Shown: in pieces, positions 1 to 12,292 of the stretch
Layout of the letters: each line of letters begins with the position of its first letter
How positions within the stretch are numbered: position 1 is the first letter of the stretch
Origin: Cercis canadensis
Taxonomy: Eukaryota; Streptophyta; Magnoliopsida; Fabales; Fabaceae
Assembly (NCBI GenBank): GCA_003255065.1
Contig: QAOA01003577.1
Span: 877,266-941,265 of the forward strand
Reading direction: 5' to 3'
DNA length: 64,000 nucleotides
Made by a program: the position numbers and the translations under genes
The notes under the pieces: model-generated
Databases searched by the model: none
What the model saw: the letters and a program-made list of their open reading frames with translations, nothing else
Told to the model about the DNA's origin: nothing

Positions 1-498
1 TATGCAACTTTCTTTCCAAAAGCTTGATGATTGGGAGAAAGGACATGGCTTTTCATTTTTTTTTAGCTAAAGAATGACAAAGAACAGACTGTTTCTGATT
101 TTATATCATGAATAAGAATTATTATAGTGAGCATTATGCATGAGAATGTGAAAAGTGGCATACAGAATGATGAGCTTAATAAATAGACAAGGGAATATGT
201 AAATATTTATAATAGTCAGCACTAGGACACGTTGTATTCTGCATGCATCTTCCCTTGTATTTATGTAAACGAATTGGAAACTGACCCAGTGCTATCAAGT
301 CCAACTTTTGAGGCTTCTTTTCTTCTACATTCCAGATTTCCAGCATGATGTTACAATTTGGTCTTCCATCGTCCCATTTTTTATGTTGCTTACATGGAAG
401 CAAGAAGTTAAACACTACATTGTGTTGACTGTATTAGTTAGATTAAACAGGATGCTTAAAAATGAAGTTCATTTGTTTAAAATTTTCCTGTTCTGCAG

Positions 499-2486
499 AT
501 GCTTGTCTAATAGATTGTAGCTTTTGTGGAGCAGACCTGCGATCTGCACATCTACAGGTTTACCACAAATGAGTCTTTCACTTGTATAATTATCTTATTA
601 CATTTGATGATATTTTTCTATTTGTTGTTTTAATCGTTCATCAATCAACTATGCTTTTTTCTTCTAACAGGGTGGTTTTTTGTTTGGGGGGGGAACTTGA
701 ATACCATAACTTATGAAACTTCTTCTGTCCTATTAAGAATAGCATTGGAAGGAGTTTGGTCTTAGATTTCAGTAGGTGAATGACATTCCAATAAAAAATA
801 TTCATGATTCATCAACTTCAAATAAGCACATCCAAGGTCCATTAGAGTATAATGATATACATGCTCCTTGTAGGGAATATTGCCAATGAATTGAAAATTG
901 GATTCCTTCTGAAAATTTTCTATCCGAATCCTTTGAATTAATCAAAAGCTAATGTTGATTATGCATACGAACATAGACAATTGCTGTTGCACTTTACAAT
1001 TATGTGTATGTTGTATGGTATAGTTATTGTTTTTTAACTAGAGCACATCTATGACAGATCATGTTGACTTTTATTTTTTGTCAATCAAATAATTTATGAA
1101 TCAAGTGGTGGATTGATCAGTTTAATTATATGGTGATATCTGTCCTGGTATCTACTTTTCTTACATAAATAAATGTAAGGGTCGAATATGAATGGAAGAA
1201 AGAGGGCTTTTCTTATTGTTTCTTTTACCTGGTATTTTTATGAGATGCTGTAGTTGATAAAGCAACATGGTTTGTGTTGTGGCTTGGATGAAGGTTTGTC
1301 ATGATTCATTAATAAATACCTTTAACTTCTCAGAATGCAGATCTTACTAATGCCAATCTTGAGGGAGCTGTTTTAGAAGGAGCTAATTTAAAGGTAATAG
1401 ATTTTAGATCTGAATGGGTGTGTATATAATAAGATGAAACTATTATTTCACCTAATAGAACGTTATTTTCTATTACTAAGAACATTTATGGAATTTCTTT
1501 TTCTTGTGCTTGAATGTCACATTTTAGCAGACACGTAAGTACTCCCCCCCCCCCCCCCCCCCTTCTCTCTCTCTCTGCCTTTTGGACTCTCTGTCATTCA
1601 ATTATTTAAAATAACATGTCAGATGCGAATTTGCACGAGTTGAAATTTTGAGAACTGATGTTAGTTGCTGCAAAGTACCATCTTTGCTGTTTCATTCGTA
1701 CATGTCTTATTGCACCACATTCTTGTAAGCATGCAACTGCACATATTATTTTATGGTTCAGGTTTCATTGATCAAATAAACTATCATAGTTTTGTAAAGT
1801 TCTTTTTACCGGTGATCATTCCTGCTATAAAGAATTAGGTTGTTGAAATCAATTCCTTGTTCTCAGGGTGCAAAACTGAATAATGCCAATTTAAAGGGCG
1901 CAAACCTTCAACGGGCTTATCTACGCCATGTCAACCTTCGGGATACGGTAAGTAAATCAGCCAGAAATTTTTTTAATCTGCTTTAAGATTTCCTTCCTAA
2001 TTTCTTGTGATATTATTGGCTAGTTAATCAGTATTTGGTATATAGTTAAAATGACCTATTGTGTATTGCAAGTTTGGAATTCGGGATGCCCGCCAATAGA
2101 TGATCATGATTTTCCATCAGAAATTGTTTCTCACTCAAATTCTTTTCTTTCACATTATAATATTTATTATTGACTATTATCAAAGTTACTTTTTCGAGGT
2201 TAATTTGAAGTTTCTATCTTCCCTTTGATTCGATGCTCTTTTTGTTGAACCTGAACTTATGTCAAGAGAATATATGATCTCCTTCCATTTCCATATTTCT
2301 CTGACTTGTTGCCATCCTGTGGTTAAAACTTGACAGAAATTGTGTCATTCCAATGACTAATGTAAATTACCTGAAAAATAACAAAGATGGAACTTATATT
2401 TGCATTCCTTTTTATGTGTACGTTCCATTCAGCACTTGGAAGGTGCAAAGCTTGATGGTGCCAATTTGCTTGGAGCAATCAGATAA
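499..2486 (+). CDS. 3' end of a FIP2-like BTB/pentapeptide-repeat protein gene (partial)
   Basis: Four terminal exons are visible: 499-557, 1334-1393, 1867-1947 and 2433-2486 (stop TAA). All have AG acceptors, the first three have GT donors, and the phases agree. Joined, they encode about 85 residues of tandem pentapeptide repeats of the A(D/N)LXX type, such as GANLQRAYLRHVNLRDT, ending DGANLLGAIR. This closely matches, from memory, the C-terminal half of Arabidopsis FIP2 (FH1-interacting protein 2), which has an N-terminal BTB/KCTD-type domain followed by pentapeptide repeats and binds the formin AtFH1. The BTB part and the earlier repeats lie before the window. Bases 1-498 look like intron. 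The pentapeptide family is certain; the FIP2 orthology is inferred. The 3'UTR follows 2486 and may itself contain an intron with a donor near 2516. Confidence 0.85.
1544..1577. repeat. Poly(C) tract followed by a CT microsatellite in an intron
   Basis: Nineteen consecutive C bases are followed by a short (CT)n run. The tract lies inside the intron between the second and third visible exons of the FIP2-like gene. The homopolymer length is probably unreliable. Confidence 0.85.
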
Positions 2487-5060
2487 CATTTGGGCAGAAG
2501 ATGAGTAAAGATGGGGTATGTTTGTCATTATTACTATTTATTCGTGAGCCATCTTATGTTCATCCTCCATTTCTTCCAGTGCTGTATATGACTAAAATGC
2601 ATCGTACAAATTGTTATTAACTATCTTAATTTGTACAAGGCATAGCATGGCCTGTGCATGATTATGTCAGTCAGTTTCTACTGTTCGGTATATTTATGGG
2701 GTTTGTACAGATGGTTAATAGCTTATTTATTTGTAAATAATTTAATTCTGTTTGAAAAGCATGTTATTTTGAATGTAAGTCAAATTGAAATGTTCTCTGC
2801 CAAATGGAATCGAAAAAATGTAATATCAAAGTCTGCTTCTTGAGTGTGATAGACAGCCAGGAAAGTTTAAAGAGAGAGGAAGAAGGGGAGAAGGAGAGGT
2901 TAAGAAAAATGCATTTAAGGCGGAAAAAAGTTCACGTGTGGGAATAATATAATTTTAAAGGAATTAGATCCCTGGGAAGATGTGTTAAAAGGAATGCAAA
3001 AACAAATATGAATCTCCTGATTTTCTGTTTAATCTGAAGAAAGTTTTGTTAGGAATCTTAGCTAAAGTAATACTTTATTATTGAATGGATACGTAGAGAG
3101 TAAGCTGCTAGTCCTTTTTTTGAGTAAAATGGAAATAGATATATTAAACAAGAAGCAACATTACAGAGTTCAGCAGCTAAAAGTGCAGTGACAAAAGCTT
3201 AGTTGCAGTCATCCCACAAAACATTAACTTCTACAGAAATCCTATGGCTATTTCCTAGCTAGCCCTTCGCACTAGAGACAAAGAATCTCCTGACGATAAG
3301 TATCAAAAGCATGAAACTTTGCAAAAGGGATTCGATAATTGAAGTGTATGAAACTTCACCAAGGTCCTTATTCTTGTATCCTGTGACAGAATATATTCTT
3401 GAAAACCTGAGATAATTTTGATGAGAGCTCTAAACACCAGAGGCTGTCAAATCAAAGCAATATTCAACCAAGTGTAGCCTCTCTTGAGTCTTGCCACCTG
3501 ATGAACCTAGAAAAGATTCTATGCTCATGAGGGATAAGGATAGGAAAAGAAAAAGTATAGTCACTTCAAGTAAAATAAATTATTCCTAATGGCGATAACC
3601 TTACAACTTAAACACAAGAAATGTGTGTAGTCGCAAATCTTGCGGGTTGCTTTCTCTTTGTGGTAGAATTTATTTGGTTTAGCAGAGGTATAGTTTAACG
3701 AGATTCTTACCCAGTTGTGGTGATAATGAATTGAATCAAAATGCAGTAGGGAAAAAGAGAAATACGAACCCCCTTATTTTTTATCTTTTTCTTAACGATA
3801 ATATATCGATGTTGATTTCCTCGGGAGTCGGGACAGCGGTGCGTCGCCTCTTGTCGGCAAGTTTATATCCGTCCACGCGTCAAGCAATGACAATCATCGA
3901 ATGAATAAAAGGGGGAAATATTGCGTATCGTATAATTTCTCCTTTCACGATTATTCTCTATCGTCACTTTTCTATTTACGATTAAGTTTTCACTTAAGCA
4001 AAAGTTTTTTAATTGAATTTAATTAAATTTATAAGCATAAATTAATAATAATAAATATAGCAGAACTAGTTTTTGGGATGCAGACAAATTAAAATAGCAG
4101 GCCTTTTTTTTTCCCTCATGGGGGCCATTTATGGCAGCTTTGGATAAACTGGAGTACAGGACGACAATAATAGGGAATATAATTTAAAAAATTAAATTTA
4201 TAACAAAATTATACAAAATAAATTTTAAGTGATTCTATTAAAATTTAAATTATGTTAATTTTACTTAAATAATATTAACTCTTTTTCTTTTGGTTTACTC
4301 AAGAGAAAATAATACTAATAAATAATTGTTATAAATTTAAATCGATTAGATATCATGTAAACCGAACTCTTTTTATACTAATAGAATCTTACATAAATAA
4401 ACTGGAATTATTTTATTTTATTTTTTAAATGATGAATGAAAATTTTTATACCAATAAATAAATAATAATTATATTTAATATTCAAATTAGGAAAAATAAT
4501 GTAAAAACTAACCTTATAACTAAAAATATATTTTATTAAGCTAAAATTCTTCTTCTTATGAATGAAATGAGGTAAACTAAAAGTAGAATTATGGTGAATT
4601 TAGATACTAATAGGATAGAATGCACCCATAATATTTCGTCCTCTACACAGTCGACATAATAGAGGCCATGGTGGGTCCTGCAGCTTGTCCTGGTGAGATT
4701 TATGATTCGTGGCCCATAATGGTCGGTGAGTCGACCTCATTTCGCGCCTTCTCCTGTGCTTTATCGTGCAAAAGAAGAGTATCATCTTAAAGTGCTTCAC
4801 GATAAGTCCGAAAAAAAATTGTTCCTTTCTTTTTTTACTTGGAGAGAGAAAAAAGCAGAACTAATATCATTTGAAGGGGAAAAATCATCACTTTATTTTT
4901 TTTGCTTGAACTTATCTTTGTATTTGTTATTACCAACATTATGTGCTGTAGTACTTTTAGGTACCAAAGGTCCAAAGCATGTCTTAACTGCTCAATCGTC
5001 CGACACACGACACCTGTTTTAATGCCCTTGGAGCGTTGATTTTAAATTAATGATAATGCG
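2487..5060. other. 3'UTR and intergenic spacer
   Basis: AT-rich DNA with no convincing coding region. It holds the 3' flank of the FIP2-like gene and the distal upstream DNA of the dehydrin. A stretch around 3110-3240 resembles the A/T-run ends that retroposons leave in plant genomes, but no flanking repeats were seen. The remainder, including 4000-4600, is low-complexity A+T. Confidence 0.6.
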
Positions 5061-5068
5061 TACGCGTA

Positions 5069-5153
5069 CACGTACCATGGGCATATTCGTAATCTCAACC
5101 TAAACCGTGGACTAATGTTTCCTCTTCATCCTTCGATTCTCTGCCTATAAATA
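5069..5153 (+). promoter_or_regulatory. Core promoter of the dehydrin gene: TATA box and ACGT core
   Basis: TATAAATA at 5146-5153 lies 96 bp before the start codon and is a good plant TATA box. A CACGT core at 5069-5073 (ACGTG on the other strand) lies in an alternating GTAC/ACGT stretch about 75 bp upstream. It resembles an ABA-responsive element, as expected for a dehydrin, but it is only a core match. Confidence 0.6.
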
Positions 5154-5248
5154 CCACCGATTCATGGACCTTAGCTTCAGATCAGATCAAAACCAAAAGC
5201 CAGAAGAAAAAAAAAAAGAAATCTCAGTCGAAAGAGAAACCAGAGACA

Positions 5249-5587
5249 ATGGCAGGAATCATTCACAAGATTGAGGAGACCCTGAACGTGGGAGGTCACA
5301 AGAAAGAGGGTGAAGAGCGCAAGGGAGAGCAACACAAAGGGGAGCAGCATGGTTACGGTTACGGAGAGCACAGGGGAGAGCAACACAAAGGGGAGCAGCA
5401 TGGGTACGGTTACGGAGAGCACAAGGGAGAGCACCATGGTGAGGCTCAAAAGGAAGGGTTTACGGACAAGATCAAGGACAAGATCCATGGTGGCCAGGAG
5501 TCCCATGACAAGGGTGACAAGAAAAAGAAGAAGGAAAAGAAGAAGCATGAGGATGGCCATGACAGCAGCAGCAGCGACAGCGATTAG
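5249..5587 (+). CDS. HIRD11: KS-type dehydrin, HIRD11-like
   Basis: An intact 112-residue, hydrophilic protein rich in His, Lys, Glu and Gly, with an uninterrupted ORF. It starts MAGIIHKIEETLNVGG, has one K-segment at about residues 68-82 (KEGFTDKIKDKIHGG), then a lysine-rich tract (91-99) and a C-terminal Ser/Asp tract (SSSSDSD, 106-112). This order is that of KS dehydrins such as Arabidopsis HIRD11, which are disordered, bind metal ions through histidines and protect proteins and membranes during cold or drying. It is longer than HIRD11 because residues 26-42 are repeated at 43-59, each with a YGYG motif. A TATA box lies 96 bp upstream, and a 3'UTR intron follows. The long opposite-strand ORF here is a shadow of the repeats. 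Confidence 0.9.
   Translation: MAGIIHKIEETLNVGGHKKEGEERKGEQHKGEQHGYGYGEHRGEQHKGEQHGYGYGEHKGEHHGEAQKEGFTDKIKDKIHGGQESHDKGDKKKKKEKKKHEDGHDSSSSDSD
5324..5425 (+). repeat. 51-bp in-frame tandem duplication in the dehydrin
   Basis: Units 5324-5374 and 5375-5425 differ at only two or three bases. Each encodes 17 residues that include EQHKGEQHGYGYGEH. The near identity indicates a recent duplication that lengthened the His-rich part of the protein without shifting frame. Confidence 0.9.
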
Positions 5588-5611
5588 ATCTTCTTCCCCA
5601 ACACCTCCTAG

Positions 5612-5805
5612 GTTATTCTTCTTTCTTTTCTTTTTTTTTATCAAGATTTAACTTTTACTTGGTTATCATCACCATTTTTACATATATTGTTGGTTTTGTT
5701 TTCTTCTTGACTTTCTAGCTAAAAATAGAAATTTGATTTATGCTTTCTAGGTTTTGAGGGTCTAAATTAAACATTTGCTTACTTTTCTTCTTCTGTCTGT
5801 TGCAG
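5612..5805 (+). other. Probable intron in the dehydrin 3'UTR
   Basis: A donor CCTAG|GTTATT and a pyrimidine-rich acceptor ending TGTTGCAG|GTGTG bracket this segment. The exon junction would lie only 24 nt after the stop codon, short enough not to trigger nonsense-mediated decay. An AATAAA polyadenylation signal follows at 5990-5995. There is no coding in this stretch. Confidence 0.55.
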
Positions 5806-5999
5806 GTGTGTGGAACTGGAGTACTGAGGGGCCTATCTTACTTTATGTCTCCTTGTATTGCACTAGAATTACAATATGAAAAAAACAAAAACATATGTTT
5901 CCTAGTTACTAATGTTTTCCTTTTTGAGATGCTGCTAGGCTCTGATTGTAAAACCCCACTACTCCAGTTTGGTTGTAGATGATAAAAGCAATAAATATC

Positions 6000-8881
6000 T
6001 TTTTATGATATGTGTTTTTCTAGTGCTGTTTGTCTGAGATATTTACATTTGCTTACTTAAATCACAAAATAAAACTACATTGCATTATTCATTCCAATCA
6101 AATTGATCATTGAAAAGAAGAAGGGTGAATTTCCACCCTGAAAAACGGTGATTGAGAACTTGAGATACTAGGCCAAAAGAATCCAAAATTCAGAGGAAAT
6201 GGTCCTTAAATATAAAAACCAAAAGGATATCTACTTCAAAAGATTGAAGAATTAATTGGCTCTGAAATCCATCAAATTGGAAAGAGGGAAAGAAGAGAGG
6301 GGTTACTCAAGAAAATAAAAAACTAGAGGTTAATCAACGTGTGATGGAGAAGCAGGGAGAAAATGATTCTTTAAAATGGCTATGATTAGATCATTTGGCC
6401 AGCTAATTAACATCCACGAAGCTTCAAGAAGCAATCAAGGGAATGCAATTGTTCTTAGGATAGAGGTCATAACATTGACATTGTTATTGCTTTCACTATT
6501 TTTTTTAAAAAAATTGAAATGTCATTGGTTGTGAGAGCTAGAGAACCAGGCAACAGAGCACTCTTCCATGAGCCTCGTTGTGACAGTAGAGCAAAGCTCC
6601 TTGGGATTGTTGGGGACATGTTGTAATGAAAATTCTTGTTTCTATATAAAAAAATTTAATTTGATTACTTTGTCAACCAAGGATCCAGGCATATATAACT
6701 GCAACTATACAATGAGCAATCAATATAAGCTCACCACCATAATTTAGGGCAACAATTTTATCCTAATTTTAAGTCTAAACTGTGGTAGTTGACTCAATGA
6801 TTCAAATTGATTGGTAATTCTGATTGATTCACGTCTTGATCAGGTTGTATTAATTGGTGATTAGTTACTCCCTTTTCTTATTAGTTTTCTCAAGTGCAGA
6901 GAACAAATAAGGAGAGAAAAAAATGAGGGTAAATAAAGTTAAAATTGAATCTATACATAATTATATACGGACACGTTATAGTTTTTTCAAAAAAAAAAAT
7001 AGATCTAGTATGTACTCATCATGTCTAAATTTACTTCAAAACTATTCTCTCTTCATTTTCACCACATAAGGGTAAGTTCATCTATTTTTTTGAAAATGGA
7101 ATACAGACATAGCTGGGATGAGTTCACAACTTTTTTCACATTTATTAATAATGTTATATTAAAACTTAATACTTTAGTTCTTAAAAATAGAAGAAAAATA
7201 AAAAGTAGAAACCAAAAGCTCTGCAGGTGGCTTTCAATAGAATCCAAATAGAGATAAAAATTGAAAATATAAATAAAGTTTCAATATATATATATATATA
7301 TATATAAGGGAGTTTTTCTTTTTTTTGGTCTGATAAGGGAGTTTAAGATCTGTGGGCATGGTCCGAAAGCGAAAGATCTGCAAGCAGCGCAGAAAGCCCG
7401 GGTCCAATGGGGCGCGGACCTAGCAGGAAACAGGTACTTTATTGCGGGCAAAACAAACATTTTAGTAGGCTTTTTTTGGGTCACATTCCCTTTTTAGCTT
7501 TTATTTTTTGGGCCATATACAGTTTAGCTTCAGTCGCTCATTTCTACTGGATTTTGGGCTCTCAATGAACTTTAAGACTTATGGTGCCGGTATAGATCGA
7601 AATTCCGTTATGTTCTGACCGGTAATAAAAACCGGGGCTTTGTAATATATATTTATTATAGAAGTTGTCAGGGAATTTATTAGAGAAATGTTTTCAATAA
7701 ATATTGTTTGTTCTAACCAAAAGAAAACGAGAGAGATATGAAAGAAGGGAAATTTAAGTGTTACTCATGCTNTTTTTTGCCATGCACCTTTCTCCTTTTA
7801 ATAAGGTTACTTTGATTGTAATAAATTTCAAAAAAGACATAAAAGAAGGGAAATTTAAGTGTTACTCATGCTCAATAACATAATTAGTGGGGTAATCAGT
7901 ATGGTCAAACAAACTAATTTTTAATTAAAAACAGTTATTTGATTGTTATAAAGAATTGATTTTGCAAAAAAAAATTCAAAGATAGAATATTTATATTAAT
8001 TTTTTAAAAAAACTCCTCTATAAAAAAAAAACAGACATTTAATCATTAAAAGTACCACAAATAACACCATAATCATTAAGTTAATATTTGATCCTAAGCC
8101 ACAAGAATTTTCCCAACATTAAAAACTGAGAATATATCTGCTAAAAAAAACTCTGTATATAATTATTTGAGTTACTGCTTGGAATTGAATTAATTTTGTA
8201 TTCATATGAATTAAATTTGCATTCATCATAAATTATATTGTTGGTAAGCTATAATCCTAAATAATCAAATCTATCATTTAAATAGGCATTAAATAAATTA
8301 TTAAAGAATAGTTATTAAATTGGCGTAACAATTCAGCAGCACTGGTTACTAAAACTATGGGTTATTTTATTTTATGGCTGTTCCTATATTTCCTCTCAAG
8401 TTGTTCAATTTCGCTCAGGCTCAGATGGAATTGGAACATTCCAGGGCTTCAAAGGGTGGTATTCTCTGTTTTTTGAAAAATAAATATATAAATATAAAGT
8501 GGATGGTTTTGATTTGACTCTTTCAATGGAACTCAGAAATTGAGAATGACTTTCCTTAACCAAAATAAAGGCGTAGAAAATAAATAGCATGGACATAACA
8601 CGCAAAAAGATACAAGAACAGTGGGAAGGGAGGAAATCAGCGGCTACAGTACCCTGTTTTGCAATGACAACTCACCGAAATAAGGTGAAACAGAACAACA
8701 GGCTACAGCTACTAGAAACAAATCAAACCAACGGCATCTTCCTCTCCTTAGTCTCTTATTCAATTCCCACCTCACTTTCTCAATCCTATAAGTTCAGCAC
8801 ATGATTTCTGACACTTATTTTCATCTCAATTAGTCCCAAGAAGAAAATTTTCACTGAAATCTTGTTCTCAAATATCTATCT
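6000..8881. other. Intergenic spacer without recognised genes
   Basis: AT-rich DNA with short ORFs only. It contains a (TA)n run near 7285-7307, a slightly GC-richer patch at 7350-7440, and a single N at 7772. A 31-base direct repeat lies at 7741-7771 and 7842-7872, the first copy ending at the N. I see no gene here. Confidence 0.6.
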
Positions 8882-9109
8882 ATGGCTTCGCTTATACTTC
8901 TCTTTGCGCAACTAGTTCGGCATCATGATTTGGATCCTGATGCTCTGATATCAACGTATCCCACCTCTTCCTGTGCTGCTGCAGCTGCAGCTGCAAAGGG
9001 CTCCTCTACTGCCACTAAATCCTTCAGAAATCAGAGCACTCAAGAAGCAGCGCCAGCGATGGAGAATCCATTGGAATCAAGGGTCTCTGTGGATTTTGTT
9101 TGGCCTTGA
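8882..9109 (+). CDS. Small ORF of unknown function (75 aa)
   Basis: A 75-residue ORF starting MASLILLFAQLVRHHDLDPD with a GC content above its surroundings and a plausible start context (TCTATGGCT). An alanine run (about residues 32-38) comes from a GCT/GCA repeat. The C-terminus is VSVDFVWP. There is no clear signal peptide, although the first ten residues are hydrophobic. The leader at about 8800-8881 looks like a 5'UTR but no TATA box is obvious. I do not recognise the family. It may be a real small protein gene, a first exon or chance. Confidence 0.35.
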   Translation: MASLILLFAQLVRHHDLDPDALISTYPTSSCAAAAAAAKGSSTATKSFRNQSTQEAAPAMENPLESRVSVDFVWP

Positions 9110-12100
9110 TTTCATTTTGAGTCATGTCATGTCTTTCTATTAATGTTACCTATGTATATTATTTAGTTGTCTCTCTAGTGTGTACTAATTCTAACAAAAA
9201 CTCTCACTTTGGATAATGGAAAGGATGATCATCTTGTCTTCTTCATCTTGTTATCCTCAATTACCTAGCTCCATCTTATTCTTTGAAATTATTCTGACAC
9301 CATTATTTGTGACACATGGTTCCCTCAAAATATTCTTTGTTCCTTAGCATATCCTCAACTAGAAAATATGATCTTGTTTCTTATAATGTCTGTCATTTAC
9401 CATGATACAAGACATACAATAAGTACAAAACGAAAGGTTAAGTAGTCCAATTAAATCAGTTACATAGTATCACTCTCACAACAATGAAAACGCTTTTGTA
9501 CATTCCAACAGAGAGCGACTGTAGGGTGAAAAAGAAGACAGAATATCAGCATCTCTTCCATCAATTTAACAGTGAACTTTTTTTGGCCCAAAAGGAAAAA
9601 GTTCATAGTTTGAGAAATTGAAGAAGACAATGCGTCGAATATTACTTGGAACCTTATACTGTGCCTTTTCAACGTCTGAGGGAGATGCAGAAAATATATA
9701 ATACAATTTGTTCCATTGACTTTGCTGATGCGTCTAAGTTTTTTGAGAGCCACCAACATGTAAATTTAAGAGTGCAGAGATAGTGATGTTTAATTTAGGA
9801 CTTTTTCCCAATGATGAAGGGAAAATACCCTTTTGTTTATTTATAGGAAGATTACATAAAGCGTGTTGATAACTTTAGATTTTGCTGTGAAGAAGTACAA
9901 TAATGATGAGTGTCAATTTGTGATATTTTTTCTAATCAGAGTATTTTTTTATTTTATTTTTTTGAACAGTAAAAGTATTCTTTGGTCAATTTTTGCGTAT
10001 GAAGACTAAATATTTTTTTGAGCAATCTTAAAACACACTCTCCACATTAACTTGGTACATTCATAAAAAAAAATTATCTCCTGTGCGAATTAGAGTGTTT
10101 GTTGTTAAAGACTTTATTCTTGCTATTTATTCAACTCTTATTTTTCGACTCTTATGTAACAAAATAATAATAATAATAGTTGAATTGTATTATTGATCAT
10201 TTTTAATTTATAAAATATGACAATTAAGATCCCTTGCACATTTTTTGGGTTAAATATAAGGGGAATTCATAAATTAAAATTTTATAAGTTAAGTGGTTGA
10301 ATGGGTGGAGTTTGTGTAGATGTCTTAATTTCAATTCTTATTACATATGTCATCTTCTATTCAGAATGAAAAAAATATTTAAAACTTAATAAGTTTATGT
10401 GAGTCTCAATGTTGAAGGGCCATAAACTTCTATTAACAAAGTTCTTAATGAGTGCATATATCTTCAATTTTTTTTTCTGTAAGATAATGAATCATCTTCA
10501 GCAATTAAGTGTAAACCTAACCTTGAGTTTTTATAAAATGCTAATTATTATGACGACAATAATAATTTTTTGTTAAATTAAGAGAGACTCATTGGTATTA
10601 TCGTCATTAGGGAGTAATCAAGCGACAATGAGAAGGACTTTATGGGATTATTAGTGGTGTTAATAGATTTGGATCTGGTCATGTGATTTTAGTCATGTTG
10701 TTCAGATTTGAGCCGTACATTTCATTAAAGCTCATCTCACAATTAAATGTTAATGTGTTTTAATGGTTCATATGAATTTTAATGAAATATATAACTCAGA
10801 TCTGAGCAACATAACTCAAGTCACATGATTGGATCCAGGTTTGGTGTTAATGGACACCACACACACCACTTATTCGCCCAAGATTCTCTAAAATCTCCAA
10901 TTCTCCACATATGCCAAATGAGTTCTACCTCCATTTTATTATTAAACTTGGGATTTCAATCTTTTTTTAGAAGATCTCTCTATCAATTATATTGTGTTAT
11001 GTGTATTTATGTTTATATGATTTTCTAATTCTCTCATCTTATGAGAAAATCCATTTTCTCATTCCTCCTATACCCTTTCGTGAGTTCTGTAACCCGTAGT
11101 TATGCCCAAAAGAAGAAGAAAAAAAATCCTAGTAGGCTGTTTAGTGTTTGTGAAAGTATAGAACTAAGTAATATGAACAAACGCTACAAATATCAGACAA
11201 TAATGAAGATATATGATCTCCAATAAAAATAAAAATAATGAATATATGACCAATTGAGTAGTAACATAACTCACCGTCATAAAATTATAAAAATATTTAC
11301 TTGCGCCTAGATATCACCCATTATGTAATATTCTACAACTCTCTAAGCTGTGATTAATTAAACTCGATTAAGTTAAGAGGATGAATTTTACTAATATTTT
11401 CCTAGAGACTAATTTTTATTTATTTCCCTTGGAGCCTTCAATTCGAAGGTGGCACCTTGGAAGGATCAATTCCCGTTGCATTTTTTATTTTTTTTTGGGG
11501 TTCGTTTTACCTGCTCTATACGGTTCTTCAGAAGATGCCTAGACGAAATAAAGAATATTTGTAGTTAATCAGTAAAAAATTAGTGGTTATACAATTCAAG
11601 AAATAATATTTGTTAGGAATCTTGAACTTATTTGATAATTGTCGCAAGGAAAGGCTTTGTAGCTATGTGATCTTAAGCCAGAGGCTCCACATCAGATGGC
11701 AGGAAAAGTAGTTATAACTTAGAAGGAAATCAGATTTCACACTGGTTGGCCCATCGAAGCAGTAGACAAAAACAACAAATACTACTAAGCAGAAAGCAAC
11801 ATCACACAATCTAATACTATATATTGTCACTATGGTTGGCCAAGTAAACCAATGTACCATCAATACTTTGCCTTGCGCACTCAGAATTTGTATATAAAAT
11901 ATCCTTGTTCTTGTTGGCGACACTGGAATAATGTTATCCCAAATGGCCAAACCAAATATAATAGCCCTCTGTTACTGTCTTACTGATGCAATCTAGAGCT
12001 CACAAATGATATAATTTTTAAATAGGACTATCCCTAAACACATAGAAAACAAAGCACGCATCTTAGCTGCATATAGTTTTATACTATTTTGTGGCCATAT

Positions 12101-12152
12101 AATATTATCACCAAACAACGTGACTCTTGAGAAGGCAGTTTCGTTGTGCAAT
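9110..12152. other. Intergenic spacer between the small ORF and VAPYRIN
   Basis: Mostly AT-rich DNA. It contains one foldback MITE (10665-10841), listed separately. ORFs at 9460-9759 and 11663-11950 (both minus strand) have no recognisable domain and look like chance reading frames. Confidence 0.6.
10665..10841. mobile_element. Foldback MITE, Mutator-like, with 10-bp target duplication
   Basis: The two ends are inverted copies of each other over about 50 bases. The left arm starts AGATTTGGATCTGGTCATG and the reverse complement of the right arm starts AACCTGGATCCAATCATG. The identical 10-mer TGGTGTTAAT flanks the element at 10655-10664 and 10842-10851. Terminal inverted repeats, no coding capacity, 177 bp length and a 9-10 bp target duplication fit a non-autonomous Mutator-like MITE. 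Confidence 0.75.
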
Positions 12153-12170
12153 AAAATTGGCCTTCGGGGG

Positions 12171-12262
12171 TGTTTCTCTGCCCAGATCAGTCCCTCTGTA
12201 GCTTCCTTTGTTTTTTTTTCTGTTGGGCTTTTGCCTCGTTGGTTAACCAAAAAAAAAAAAAA
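12171..12262 (+). mobile_element. Severely 5'-truncated LINE-type insertion with target duplication
   Basis: A 92-bp insert ends in a run of about 15 A and is flanked by the same sequence on both sides: ATTGGCCTTCGGGGG, within 12153-12170 and 12263-12280. A poly(A) end plus a 14-18 bp target duplication is the signature of target-primed reverse transcription. The pyrimidine-rich body with TGGGCTTTTGCC resembles the 3' end of plant L1-type LINEs. It has no coding capacity and lies upstream of VAPYRIN. Confidence 0.75.
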
Positions 12263-12292
12263 AAAATTGGCCTTCGGGGGAAAAATACTATA

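Noticed and set aside
3110-3500. Possible LINE or retroposon end
   Set aside because: The T/A-run start resembles retroposon tails, but there is no target duplication, reverse transcriptase motif or pol III box.
5177-5644. 155-codon minus-strand ORF over the dehydrin
   Set aside because: It is the complement of the repetitive Lys/Glu/His-coding strand, giving a Leu/Val-rich frame with no family match. The plus-strand dehydrin explains the sequence.
9460-9759. 99-codon minus-strand ORF
   Set aside because: It has no signal peptide, domain or splice context and lies in AT-rich DNA.
11663-11950. 95-codon minus-strand hydrophobic ORF
   Set aside because: It has no recognisable family and its composition fits chance in AT-rich sequence.
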